Below, piece by piece: positions 1 to 7,365 of a stretch of 15,446 bases of DNA. Numbering within the stretch: position 1 is the stretch's first letter; every line of letters begins with the position of its first letter. The DNA is from Pseudomonadaceae bacterium UBA836. Lineage in GTDB: Bacteria > Pseudomonadota > Gammaproteobacteria > Pseudomonadales > Pseudomonadaceae. Below the pieces are notes generated by a model. That model was not told the origin of the DNA. It saw only the letters and a list, made by a program, of their open reading frames with translations, and searched no databases. The stretch is taken from the NCBI GenBank assembly GCA_002296055.1, contig DBHE01000053.1, positions 1 to 15,446 on the forward strand. The letters are read 5' to 3'. The position numbers and the translations under genes are program-made.

Positions 1-15
1 AGGCGACAACCGGCA

Positions 16-43
16 GTGACTGTCATCTACGAGCTGCTACAAT
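16..43 (+). promoter_or_regulatory. Candidate sigma-70 promoter of yggL
   Basis: A -35-like GTGACT at 16-21 (four of six consensus bases) is followed after 16 bases by TACAAT at 38-43, a good -10 box. It lies 31 bases before the yggL start codon, and GAGG at 63-66 supplies the ribosome binding site at a spacing of 8. Assigned by eye only. Confidence 0.5.
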
Positions 44-74
44 CCGCGCACTCACCCGCCAAGAGGACTATTTA

Positions 75-416
75 ATGGCTACCAACCGCTCGCGCCGCCT
101 GCGCAAGAAACTCTGTGTCGACGAATTCCAGGAACTGGGCTTCGAACTGAATCTGGAATTCAAGCAAGACCTGTCCGACGAAGCCATCGACAGCTACCTG
201 AATCAATTCCTGCGCGAGGCGATCATCGCTAACGGTCTGGATTACGTCGGCGGAGAGGACTTTGGCCTGATTTGTCTGGCCAAGCGTGGCTCGGTTACTG
301 AAGAGCAGCGCAGCGCCGTCGAAAACTGGCTCAAAGGCCGCGACGAGCTGACCAACTTCACCGTCAGCCCGCTGCAGGACGCCTGGTATCCGAGCATGCC
401 GATTCCGGCAGCCTGA
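75..416 (+). CDS. yggL: YggL family 50S ribosome-binding protein
   Basis: This 113-residue protein matches the YggL family (formerly DUF469; named as 50S ribosome-binding) in length and layout. The N-terminus is basic (RSRRLRKKL, residues 5-13), followed by the typical stretch EFQELGFEL and an acidic central part. It is a soluble cytoplasmic protein with no signal peptide or membrane segment. The family is linked to the large ribosomal subunit, but its precise role is poorly defined. ATG at 75 is chosen because GAGG lies 8 bases upstream and a promoter-like pair precedes it. The gene stands alone: its downstream neighbours are on the opposite strand. The family call is strong by sequence character; the function rests on family knowledge only. 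Confidence 0.92.
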   Translation: MATNRSRRLRKKLCVDEFQELGFELNLEFKQDLSDEAIDSYLNQFLREAIIANGLDYVGGEDFGLICLAKRGSVTEEQRSAVENWLKGRDELTNFTVSPLQDAWYPSMPIPAA

Positions 417-423
417 TACCAGA

Positions 424-451
424 ACGCCGCCAGGTAACTGCCGGGCGGCGT
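424..451 (+). terminator. Possible hairpin after yggL
   Basis: Perfect 8-bp arms ACGCCGCC (424-431) and GGCGGCGT (444-451) lie 7 bases after the yggL stop. The loop is 12 bases and no T-tract follows on the plus strand, so this is either a weak terminator or merely a GC-rich inverted repeat. It also lies just past the converging GFA gene. Confidence 0.4.
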
Positions 452-469
452 GACTCCCCACGCACCACC

Positions 470-844
470 TCACCCCTCCTGGTCACACTCATAGTGCTGC
501 ATCCATGGGAATGCCGGTAACCAAGCCTCGCGACGACAGGTCCACAACTCATAGCTGGGCGTAAACTGGCTTGGCGCATCCAGCGCACCCAAGTGCACTT
601 CCATCTCATCACCGCTACGCGAATAAACCGAAGACCCGCAGACCGGACAGAAGTAGCGGCCGGCGTACTCGGCGACCTGGCCTGTCACCTGCACTGCCGC
701 ACCCAGGAAAATAGCCGAGGCATGAAACAACGCGCCATGATGCTTGCGGCAATCCATACAATGGCAAACACCCACGCGCAGCGGCTCACCCTCCGCGCGC
801 AAGCGCACAGCGCCGCAAAGACAGCCGCCAAAAACGGTGTTCAT
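470..844 (-). CDS. GFA family protein (CENP-V/GFA zinc-site domain)
   Basis: With the ATG at 844 the protein has 124 residues. The cysteine pattern of the GFA domain is complete: CxC at residues 8 and 10, CHCxxC at 27-32, and CPVCGS at 66-71. In this family these cysteines bind zinc. Founding members were named for glutathione-dependent formaldehyde activation, but most are uncharacterised, so no substrate can be assigned. An upstream ATG at 931 would add 29 residues without family character. The start at 844 fits the domain and has purine-rich GGAGGGCAGGAGG directly upstream. The gene lies 74 bases downstream of the DJ-1/PfpI gene on the same strand, probably in one transcript. Both may act on reactive small molecules such as aldehydes, but this is inference. 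Confidence 0.87.
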   Translation of the reverse strand: MNTVFGGCLCGAVRLRAEGEPLRVGVCHCMDCRKHHGALFHASAIFLGAAVQVTGQVAEYAGRYFCPVCGSSVYSRSGDEMEVHLGALDAPSQFTPSYELWTCRREAWLPAFPWMQHYECDQEG

Positions 845-918
845 CCTCCTGCCCTCCATCGAGACCATCACCTGCAAGTTCATCCTGCGATCAGTGCATC
901 GCCAAGGCAAGCATGGAC

Positions 919-1515
919 TTAGCCAGGGCAACGCAGCTGCTCCAGCACAGATTGCACGAACGCGTCCTTCTCACCCACTGGCGCGACATAATGAATCGCC
1001 TGTGCGGCGGCTTCCTCCCCCGCCAAACGCAAGATCAGCCAGGCCGCCAGATAAACCGACGCCAGACAGCCGCCGGCCGTGGCGATATTGCCCTGCTGGT
1101 GAAACGGCTGCTCCAGCACCTCAACGCCGGCCTCAACAACCCAGGGGCGGGTAGTCAGATCAGTGCACGCAGGCATGCCGTTCAGCAAGCCCAGCTTAGC
1201 CAACAGCAGAGCGCCGGAGCACTGCGCCGCCAGCAACTGGCGCTCGGGGTCGAGGCTCAGCTGCGCCATCAGGCTGTCGTCTGCTGCTATCTGCCGCGTC
1301 TGCATGCCGCTGCCGACCAGCACCGCATCGGCGCTGCACGCCTCTGCCAGCGAGACGTGCCGATCAACCACCAGCCCGTTCATCGAACGCGGGCGCTCGA
1401 CCGGGCTGGCGATGGTCACGCGCCAGTCGTCGCGGCGCACCCGATTGAGAATGCCGTAAGCGATAAAGGAGTCGAGTTCGTTAAATTCGTCGAAGGTCAG
1501 GATACTGATGTGCAT
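919..1515 (-). CDS. DJ-1/PfpI family protein (class I glutamine amidotransferase-like)
   Basis: The 198-residue protein has the DJ-1/PfpI alpha/beta fold signature. It begins with a hydrophobic strand and the acidic motif FNELD (residues 11-15). A nucleophile elbow AAQCSGA places a candidate catalytic cysteine at residue 99, followed by the helix LLLAKLGLL. The later stretch TAGGCLASVYLAAWL resembles the C-terminal part of DJ-1/PfpI and AraC-associated GATase1 domains. No DNA-binding domain is attached. The ATG at 1515 is preferred over an upstream ATG at 1581 because the latter lies inside the palindrome near the MocR start, and GAGGGTGG precedes 1515 at good distance. The gene is divergent from the MocR regulator and probably controlled by it. 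The substrate is unknown; glyoxalase-, isonitrile hydratase- or chaperone-like roles are all possible. Confidence 0.85.
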   Translation of the reverse strand: MHISILTFDEFNELDSFIAYGILNRVRRDDWRVTIASPVERPRSMNGLVVDRHVSLAEACSADAVLVGSGMQTRQIAADDSLMAQLSLDPERQLLAAQCSGALLLAKLGLLNGMPACTDLTTRPWVVEAGVEVLEQPFHQQGNIATAGGCLASVYLAAWLILRLAGEEAAAQAIHYVAPVGEKDAFVQSVLEQLRCPG

Positions 1516-1568
1516 GGCGTGCCACCCTCTGGGTACGTTGCTGTTGCCGCGCAGGATCAGATCACAGA

Positions 1569-1594
1569 CCATGACAATCAATTAATTGTCATGG
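1569..1594. promoter_or_regulatory. Perfect inverted repeat covering the MocR start codon, candidate operator
   Basis: Arms CCATGACAAT (1569-1578) and ATTGTCATGG (1585-1594) are exact reverse complements separated by CAATTA. An inner palindrome CAATTAATTG (1579-1588) overlaps the spacer. The element lies between the divergent DJ-1/PfpI and MocR genes and includes the regulator's ATG at 1591. Position and symmetry suggest a binding site for the MocR protein, controlling itself and the divergent gene. Confidence 0.6.
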
Positions 1595-2949
1595 ATACAA
1601 CAATGCCTGCAGCGCGCTACAAGCAACTGGTTGACCGCTTTGCCCAGCAGATCCGCTCCGGCGCACTGCTACCCGGTACCCGTCTGCCTACCCACCGCTC
1701 ACTGGCGCAGCAGGAACGGCTCGCCCTGACCACCGCGTCCCGCGTGTACGCCGAGCTGGAATCGATGGGGCTGGTCAGTGCCGAAACCGGACGCGGTACC
1801 TTTGTACGGGAAACCAGCGTGCCTGCCGGGCACGGCATCGACCAGAGCCCAACGGCGCCGGGCATGTTGGACCTGAATTTCAACTATCCGGAATTACCGG
1901 AGCAGGCAGAGCTCCTGCGCAGCGCACTACGCAACTTGACCAGCGCAGGCGATCTGGACGCCCTGCTGCGTTACCAGCCCCACGCCGGGCGCCCCCACGA
2001 ACGTGCGATCATCGCAGAGCATCTGAGCACCCGCGGACTGGCGGTGACCGCCGAACAGGTATTGCTGGTCAGCGGCGCTCAGCACGGCTTGACCGTCGCC
2101 CTGATGAGTCTGTTGCAAGCGGGTGACGTGATTGCTGCCGACGCCCTGACCTACCCCGGGTTCAAGGCGATTGCTCACGCGCTGCAACTGGAAGTACTGC
2201 CACTGGCGCCGGGCGAGAACGGGCCGGATCTGGCAGCGCTCGACGCACTGTGCCAGCGCCGCAAGGTACGCGCCCTGTACTGCATGCCCACGCTACACAA
2301 CCCGCTTGGGTGGGTTATGGCACGCGGGCAACGCAAGCAACTGGCGGCGCTAGCGCGCAAACACGATTTGCTGCTGATCGAAGACGCCGCCTATGCCTTC
2401 CTCGCGGTAGATCCGCCACCGCCGCTATACAACTTTGCGCCGGAACGTACCCTCTACGTTTCGGGGTTTTCCAAAAGCGTAGCCACCGGCCTGCGGGTGG
2501 GGTTTCTGGTTGCCCCGGTCAGCCGGGTAGCCAATCTGGAACGTGCGATCAGGGCAACCGCCTGGAATACCCCGGCCATGCTCACCCGCATCACCTGCGA
2601 CTGGATAACCGATGGCACGGTGCAGCAACTGGAGCAGGCCAAACGCCGTGATGCGGCAGCGCGCCAGCAATGTGCTCGACGCGTGCTGCAGGGTCTGGCT
2701 TGGCAAGGGCATCCGAACAGCTACTTTCTCTGGTTGCCGCTGCCAGCAACGGTACGCGCTGAACAGGTGGTCTCCGCACTCCTGCAGCGCAACGTGTCGG
2801 TATCCAGCGCAGGACCCTTCGCGTTGGGTGATCACACACCGCAGGCAATCCGGCTGGCATTGGGCTCGCTCGACACTGCGCGCCTTGAATCGGCGCTGCT
2901 GCTGGTCAAAGAGGTGATCGATGCCGCCGACTGTGGCGCACTCGACTAA
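1591..2949 (+). CDS. MocR/PdxR-type transcriptional regulator (GntR winged helix fused to aminotransferase-like domain)
   Basis: The 452-residue protein has a GntR-type winged-helix domain at about residues 5-75, with the typical GTRLPTHRSLAQQ motif and the wing motif ETGRGTFVRE. A fold-type I aminotransferase domain covers about residues 90-445. It keeps the PLP-site features: MPTLHNPLG, IEDAAYAFL, and SGFSKSVATGLRVGF with the Schiff-base lysine at about residue 295. MocR proteins are PLP-dependent regulators that often control divergent neighbours, here DJ-1/PfpI and GFA. The reading frame is open far upstream (to 913), but that part is antisense to DJ-1/PfpI and has no family similarity. 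ATG at 1591 starts the family-like sequence; ATG at 1603 is an alternative. Neither has a Shine-Dalgarno sequence, so a leaderless transcript is possible. The effector cannot be named. Confidence 0.9.
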   Translation: MDTTMPAARYKQLVDRFAQQIRSGALLPGTRLPTHRSLAQQERLALTTASRVYAELESMGLVSAETGRGTFVRETSVPAGHGIDQSPTAPGMLDLNFNYPELPEQAELLRSALRNLTSAGDLDALLRYQPHAGRPHERAIIAEHLSTRGLAVTAEQVLLVSGAQHGLTVALMSLLQAGDVIAADALTYPGFKAIAHALQLEVLPLAPGENGPDLAALDALCQRRKVRALYCMPTLHNPLGWVMARGQRKQLAALARKHDLLLIEDAAYAFLAVDPPPPLYNFAPERTLYVSGFSKSVATGLRVGFLVAPVSRVANLERAIRATAWNTPAMLTRITCDWITDGTVQQLEQAKRRDAAARQQCARRVLQGLAWQGHPNSYFLWLPLPATVRAEQVVSALLQRNVSVSSAGPFALGDHTPQAIRLALGSLDTARLESALLLVKEVIDAADCGALD

Positions 2950-3830
2950 GGTTCGCCTGCGCTGACCATGCCAAATTGCTTCGGCCAGTCGCGCCGGGTA
3001 AACACCTGGCCGTGGTCCCGCAACCTGCGTACCTCGTCCAGATCCAGCTGACAGACCAGCCACTGACTGCTGTCCGGGCATAGCTCCGGACTTTCCGCGA
3101 CGATGCCACTGGGCGGCATGCCGTAATCGGACGGCACATAGAGCGCGGCACGGCCGTTGTTTTCATCCAGCGCTGGCGACCAATCAGCCATGCCAACGGT
3201 CGGCGACTGCAGCACCGCAATCTGGTTCTCCAGCGCCCGCGCCTGCGCGCCGATACGCACCCGGTAGAAGCCCGCCACGGTGTCCGTGCAGCTCGGCGCG
3301 AGAATCAGGTCAGCGCCCTGCTCGGCCAACGTCCGCGCCAGCATGGGGAACTCGTTGTCGTAGCAGATCAGAATGCCGAGTTTACCCAGGCTGGTGTCGA
3401 ACACCGTCAACTCGGTGCCAGCCGCAATGTTCCACTGCTCCAGTTCAAAGCGGATCATCATCAGCTTGTCCTGACTGCCCAGACAGCCCTCAGGGCCAAA
3501 CAGCCAGGCGCGGTTACGGTATTGCCCATCGTCGTCCAGCACGGGCATCGAGCCCGGCTGCAGGTAAACGTTGCAGTCCCGCGCGATCTGCTCGCACAGG
3601 GCCAACCAGCGCGGTACGAGCGGCTGAATCCCGGCGATGGAGGCATGCAGGTCACTGCGCTCGGCAGCGGGCAATTGGCCGCTCAGCGCCAACCCGGCGT
3701 ATTCCGGCAACAGCAGCAACTGCGCGCCCTGCTCGGCTGCCTGTTGGCACAACGAGCTCAGGTGCTCGGCGTAAGCGTCCCAGGTTTCCAGCAGATCAAT
3801 GTGGTACTGACAGGCCGCGAGGGTAATCAT
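2946..3830 (-). CDS. Carbon-nitrogen hydrolase (nitrilase superfamily)
   Basis: This 294-residue cytoplasmic protein carries the nitrilase catalytic triad: Glu43 in LLLPEYAG, Lys122 in SQDKLMM, and Cys156 in ILICYDNEFP. A further acidic residue sits in CYDNE. The family hydrolyses non-peptide C-N bonds in amides, nitriles or N-carbamoyl compounds; the sequence does not reveal the substrate. ATG at 3830 is chosen because AAGGAG lies 8 bases upstream; an in-frame TTG at 3833 would add one residue. The start overlaps the stop of the upstream GNAT gene by one base (TGATG), which implies translational coupling. The 3' end converges on the MocR gene: the two coding regions overlap by four bases including both stop codons. 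The enzyme class is secure; the specific reaction is not known. Confidence 0.9.
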   Translation of the reverse strand: MITLAACQYHIDLLETWDAYAEHLSSLCQQAAEQGAQLLLLPEYAGLALSGQLPAAERSDLHASIAGIQPLVPRWLALCEQIARDCNVYLQPGSMPVLDDDGQYRNRAWLFGPEGCLGSQDKLMMIRFELEQWNIAAGTELTVFDTSLGKLGILICYDNEFPMLARTLAEQGADLILAPSCTDTVAGFYRVRIGAQARALENQIAVLQSPTVGMADWSPALDENNGRAALYVPSDYGMPPSGIVAESPELCPDSSQWLVCQLDLDEVRRLRDHGQVFTRRDWPKQFGMVSAGEP

Positions 3831-4417
3831 CAAACAAGCTCCTTAAGCCAGAACGACATCGGCTTGGCCGAGTCTTCGGCTTCATCCAGATCGCGCCAGT
3901 GGTAGACCGTCGCCAGTTCAGGATTATGCTGGTAGCCACGCCGCGCCCAGAAGGTATCGAGCGGCTGGTAGTCAGCAGGCCGCCGCGGATGATCCGCTGG
4001 GCGCTGCACCGCGCAGAAAGCAGACCAGTCGAAGCGGTCGAGACGCCGCGCATGCGCCTCGCGCTCGGCAAAAAACCGCACGCCCAGCCCCTTGCCGCGC
4101 CATTCAGGCAGCACAACCGACTCGGCGCAATAAAAGATGCGTTCGCAATCCCAACCCTGTTCGACAAAGGGCTGCTTGAACTCGTCGGTCTCATCCGCCA
4201 ACGGCAAGGCCGTGGACGCACCGACCACCTGGCCTTGGTCCTGCACCAGCACACACAGGCTGTCCGGGCTACGCAGGTAAGTAGACAGGTACTGCGCTTC
4301 GTACTCGCGGCTGCCGTCGTACAGGTAAGGATACTCGCGGAACACGCGGATGCGCAGATCGGCCAGCGCATCAATCCAGGGTGCGATCTGTTGCCCGCTG
4401 AGCAGTTGAATATCCAT
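3830..4417 (-). CDS. GNAT family N-acetyltransferase
   Basis: The 195-residue protein has the acetyl-CoA pyrophosphate-binding motif of GNAT enzymes, RGKGLG at residues 107-112, preceded by the beta-strand AESVVLP. The N-terminal helix LRIRVFREYPYLYDG and strand CVLVQDQGQVVGAS also fit the fold. It probably transfers acetyl from acetyl-CoA to an amine or amino group. The acceptor is not evident; similarity to a particular GNAT subgroup cannot be judged without a search. The gene is the first of a two-gene unit: its TGA stop overlaps the ATG of the nitrilase. ATG at 4417 is the natural start, with only a weak GAG-type ribosome site upstream. The start faces the divergent SnoaL-like gene across 100 bases, which must hold both promoters. 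Confidence 0.87.
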   Translation of the reverse strand: MDIQLLSGQQIAPWIDALADLRIRVFREYPYLYDGSREYEAQYLSTYLRSPDSLCVLVQDQGQVVGASTALPLADETDEFKQPFVEQGWDCERIFYCAESVVLPEWRGKGLGVRFFAEREAHARRLDRFDWSAFCAVQRPADHPRRPADYQPLDTFWARRGYQHNPELATVYHWRDLDEAEDSAKPMSFWLKELV

Positions 4418-4517
4418 GCCAAAACTCGCTGCCAGTTTGTTTCGCCGGCGTCTGTACCGGCACTTGCGGGCAACTTATCATGGCTGCAGCCCACCCCCTA
4501 ACAGGAGCTCTAAAACG

Positions 4518-4916
4518 GTGACCACCCAAGACCTGATTCAGGCCTACTACGACGCCTTCAATGCCGCCGACATGCCGGCCTTTCTGGCCCTACTCAGCGA
4601 CGATGTGGTGCACGACATCAATCAGGGCGAACGCCAGGTCGGCAAGGCGGTCTTTGCCGAGTTCATGGACAAGATGAATCGCTGCTACCGCGAACGGCTG
4701 ACCGACATGGTCATCATGGTCAGCGCCGACGGCAGCCGCGCCGCTGCCGAGTTTGTCGTCAACGGTGAATACCTGGCCGACGACGAAGGCCTGCCGCCAG
4801 CCAACGGCCAGAAATACGTGCTGCCGGCCGGCGCCTTTTTTGAAGTCAAAGACGGCAAAGTCGCCCGTATCAGCAACTACTACAACCTGAACGACTGGAT
4901 CGCGCAGGTCTGCTGA
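4518..4916 (+). CDS. Ketosteroid isomerase-related protein (SnoaL-like, NTF2 fold)
   Basis: The 132-residue protein has the small NTF2-like fold. It starts with a helix (LIQAYYDAFNAADMPAFLAL), followed by LLSDDVVHDINQG, and ends with FFEVKDGKVARISNYYNLND, which is typical of the ketosteroid isomerase-related group. Such proteins have a conical cavity that binds small hydrophobic molecules. Many are enzymes, others only bind, so no reaction can be claimed. A GTG at 4518 is the likely start: AGGAG at 4503-4507 lies 10 bases upstream and the family N-terminus begins there, although the frame is open to 4416. It has no signal peptide. It is divergent from the GNAT-nitrilase pair and lies 99 bases before the outer-membrane barrel gene on the same strand. 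Confidence 0.85.
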   Translation: MTTQDLIQAYYDAFNAADMPAFLALLSDDVVHDINQGERQVGKAVFAEFMDKMNRCYRERLTDMVIMVSADGSRAAAEFVVNGEYLADDEGLPPANGQKYVLPAGAFFEVKDGKVARISNYYNLNDWIAQVC

Positions 4917-5015
4917 CCGGGTTCGCCGCTTCGGGGCGCGCATCCGCTGCACAACTGCACTATGCTGACGATGCGCGCTCGCCAGGAGCCGCCGTTAAAA
5001 GGAACAGGAAGGTCC

Positions 5016-5954
5016 ATGCCCAATCGGTTTTTCTGCGCTGCGGCGCTGTTGTTAGGCAGTGCCGCAGCGCAGGCACAGGTCGCACCACTGAAGCTGCGTG
5101 ACGGCGCTGTCGAAGACGCCATCAATGGCGTACTCACGTTAATGTCCTACTCGATGACACTGGATCTGGCCTCCAGCTCGCTCAGCATCAGCGACCGCGA
5201 CACCGGCAACCCGGCACTGCAAATGACCCAGCTGGGCGGCGGGGCCACCATGAGCGACGAGATTCCGCTGTATCTTGAAGGCTCAATTGCCTACAGCCGC
5301 TACGACCCCAAATTCGTGGCCACCGACGGCGTGCAATCGCGCACGCTGCCAACCAAGTGGACGTCAGTTACTGCCGCAGGCGGGGTCGGCTGGGACTTTC
5401 CGCTCAACGATGAGTGGGTGGTGCGCCCAATCGGCAATGTGGCGCTGGGCTATATGAGCAGCGATCTCAACAGTGCCCGCCTGTACCTCAATTACACCTA
5501 TGACCGCGACATCGAGTTTCTCGACGACGGTCACATGGCCGCCCTGGGGCTCGGCGGTGCGCTGATGCTGGACTGGGAGCGGGTAAAACCCGACTACGAG
5601 GTCGATCTGGAGCTGCGCTACAGCTACATGGACCTGCAGAACATTGGTGGCACCAAGGCCATCGACGGTCACGTCAGCGCGGAAACCCTCAACCTGTGGA
5701 GCCGCTACCGGGCGCCCACCGGCCTGACGGTGCTACAGCGCCCACTGCGCTACGTGCTGGAGTATTCGCACTCCGAATACATTGGCGACCAACGCGGCGC
5801 CCTGGGTTTTGACCGGCTGTCCACCGTCGGCGCCGGTGTCGAGTTTGACTCCAGTGCCTACAACGTCTTTGTTACGCGCACCCGCGTTCTTTTGCGGCAC
5901 ATGTACGGCGACGGCGTGTCCGGCCTGGCCCTGAGCCTAGCAATGAGCTTCTGA
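5016..5954 (+). CDS. Solitary outer-membrane autotransporter-like beta-barrel protein
   Basis: The 312-residue protein begins with a clear signal peptide: a short basic start, hydrophobic core AAALLLG, and cleavage site AQA at residues 18-20. The rest alternates polar and hydrophobic residues, with repeated aromatic-rich strands such as YLEGSIAYSRYDP and LRYVLEYSHSEYIG. It ends in Phe (LALSLAMSF), the C-terminal signal of outer-membrane barrels recognised by the BAM complex. Length and the lack of a passenger fit the family of solitary autotransporter-like barrels (Pfam Omp_AT type); this family name is recalled, not searched. The start at 5016 is chosen for the signal peptide and the AGGAAGG upstream. 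Function is unknown; a porin- or adhesion-like role would be speculation. Confidence 0.75.
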   Translation: MPNRFFCAAALLLGSAAAQAQVAPLKLRDGAVEDAINGVLTLMSYSMTLDLASSSLSISDRDTGNPALQMTQLGGGATMSDEIPLYLEGSIAYSRYDPKFVATDGVQSRTLPTKWTSVTAAGGVGWDFPLNDEWVVRPIGNVALGYMSSDLNSARLYLNYTYDRDIEFLDDGHMAALGLGGALMLDWERVKPDYEVDLELRYSYMDLQNIGGTKAIDGHVSAETLNLWSRYRAPTGLTVLQRPLRYVLEYSHSEYIGDQRGALGFDRLSTVGAGVEFDSSAYNVFVTRTRVLLRHMYGDGVSGLALSLAMSF

Positions 5955-5962
5955 AACAAAAA

Positions 5963-5983
5963 CGCCCGGCACAAGGCCGGGCG
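5963..5983 (-). terminator. Rho-independent terminator of the DUF1329 gene
   Basis: Arms CGCCCGGC (5963-5970) and GCCGGGCG (5976-5983) form an 8-bp GC stem with loop ACAAG. The run AACAAAAA at 5955-5962 becomes a U-tract when read on the minus strand. The hairpin therefore ends the minus-strand DUF1329 transcript. On the plus strand no U-tract follows, so it would work only weakly for the barrel gene, which stops 8 bases away. Confidence 0.85.
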
Positions 5984-6003
5984 CATCACTGCAGACAGGC
6001 GGC

Positions 6004-7365
6004 TTAACGAACGCCAGACTGACGCAGAGCAGTGGGCGTGAACTCGACGCTGGACAGCTTGTAGCTGTAGTCGTAGTTGCTACGCTCTTCGTTATTGGCA
6101 CCCATTACCAGGTAACGGCCGGCAATCAGGTCGTACAGGGTTTCCATGGTGTAACCCAGTACCTTGTCGGCGTAACGCTGGAGGGCATGTGCCTCACCTA
6201 CGCGCCACAGCTCACCACGACCGTCGTAGTGGTCGATATGAGCAGCCTGCCAGGAGTCTTCGTCGATAAACATGTGACGCTTGGCGTAGATGTGACGCTC
6301 GCTCGGCTTAACGTTAGCAACCACTTCCCACACGCGGTGCAGCTCGTAACGGGTCAGGTCCTGATTGATATGGCCAGCCTGGAAGATCTGGTCATACTTG
6401 GCCTGCGGCGAACCCAGCTCGAAGTTGTTGTAGGAGATGAACATCTCGCGCTTGCCAACCAGCTCCCAGTCGTAACGATCTGGCGCGCCGTTATACAGGT
6501 CGAGGTTGTCGGAGGTACGCATACCATCGGCCGCGGTGCCCGGACCATCGTAGGAAACCTGCGGAGCGCGACGGACACGACGCTGACCGGCGTTGTAGAT
6601 CCAGGCCATGCGCGGAGTAGCCACCTGGTTGATGGTCTCGTGTACCAGCAGCACGTTACCGGCCAGACGTGCCGGGTCGGTTACCTGTTGCTTGAAGTAG
6701 TACAGCATGTCGGTCGCCTTGCTGGCGTCGTAATCTTCCAGACCGGCCGGGACAGCATATTCCTCAACAAAACGCACAACGTTGTAGCTGCCGTTAACCT
6801 GCGGCGTGGCCTGCACAACGGTACGCTGGAAGGACTCACCACGGTAGCGGGTGATGTGGTTCCAGATCACTTCCAGGCCATCAGCCGGAATCGGGAACGC
6901 ATAGGCCAGGCTGTAGTTGTTCAGGCCGTTACCGCCCTGCACCATCGATGTCTTGGTGGCGTTGCTGGCCGCAGCATCGTATACCGCCTGCGGGAAGGCA
7001 GCCGAGCGATGGCTCGGGAATACGCGCATCTTGAAGGTGTCGGGGTAGCGCTTGAACATCGCGATCTGGCCCGGCGCCAGGTTATCTGCGTACTGCTCAT
7101 AGTTGGCTGCAGTGATGACAAACAGCGGTTGCTCGCCGCTGTAAGGATCAGCCAGGAAGCCGTTGGCGTCGACAGCGGCAGCATCGGTAGCCAGACCACC
7201 AGTCCAGGCAGGAATGGTACCGGTAGCATTGCCTGCGGTTTCTGCGCCGATCGGCGTCAGGCTGTTGCCGAGTTTGGCGGCTTCTTGCTCGCTCACGGCA
7301 GCGAAGGCGGACGGCGCCAGCAGCGCGGAGGCCAAGAGTGTGGAAACAATACGTGTGGGTTTCAT
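6004..7365 (-). CDS. DUF1329 domain-containing exported protein
   Basis: The protein has 453 residues, the usual family length. It starts with a signal peptide (hydrophobic VSTLLASALLAP, cleavage after AFA at about residue 22), so it is exported to the periplasm or outer membrane. Family features include LTPIGAETAGNATGTIPAWTGG near the N-terminus, the central FKRYPDTFKMRVFPSHR, and a C-terminal VWEVVANVKPSERHIYAKR region. DUF1329 proteins are thought to share the LolA/LolB-like fold and are often encoded beside DUF1302 and RND-type exporters in Pseudomonas. No such partner is present here. ATG at 7365 is chosen because the signal peptide starts there; the frame extends to 7461. AGGGCG serves as ribosome site. 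A role in lipid or hydrophobic compound handling is inference from fold and from the adjacent acyl-CoA ligase. Confidence 0.88.
   Translation of the reverse strand: MKPTRIVSTLLASALLAPSAFAAVSEQEAAKLGNSLTPIGAETAGNATGTIPAWTGGLATDAAAVDANGFLADPYSGEQPLFVITAANYEQYADNLAPGQIAMFKRYPDTFKMRVFPSHRSAAFPQAVYDAAASNATKTSMVQGGNGLNNYSLAYAFPIPADGLEVIWNHITRYRGESFQRTVVQATPQVNGSYNVVRFVEEYAVPAGLEDYDASKATDMLYYFKQQVTDPARLAGNVLLVHETINQVATPRMAWIYNAGQRRVRRAPQVSYDGPGTAADGMRTSDNLDLYNGAPDRYDWELVGKREMFISYNNFELGSPQAKYDQIFQAGHINQDLTRYELHRVWEVVANVKPSERHIYAKRHMFIDEDSWQAAHIDHYDGRGELWRVGEAHALQRYADKVLGYTMETLYDLIAGRYLVMGANNEERSNYDYSYKLSSVEFTPTALRQSGVR

Noticed and set aside
1571..1585. Four-codon mini-ORF within the palindrome
   Set aside because: It has no well-spaced ribosome site and arises from the ATG in the left arm of the inverted repeat.
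913..1590. Long N-terminal extension of the MocR reading frame
   Set aside because: It is antisense to the DJ-1/PfpI gene, has no family character, and the GntR domain starts right after ATG 1591.
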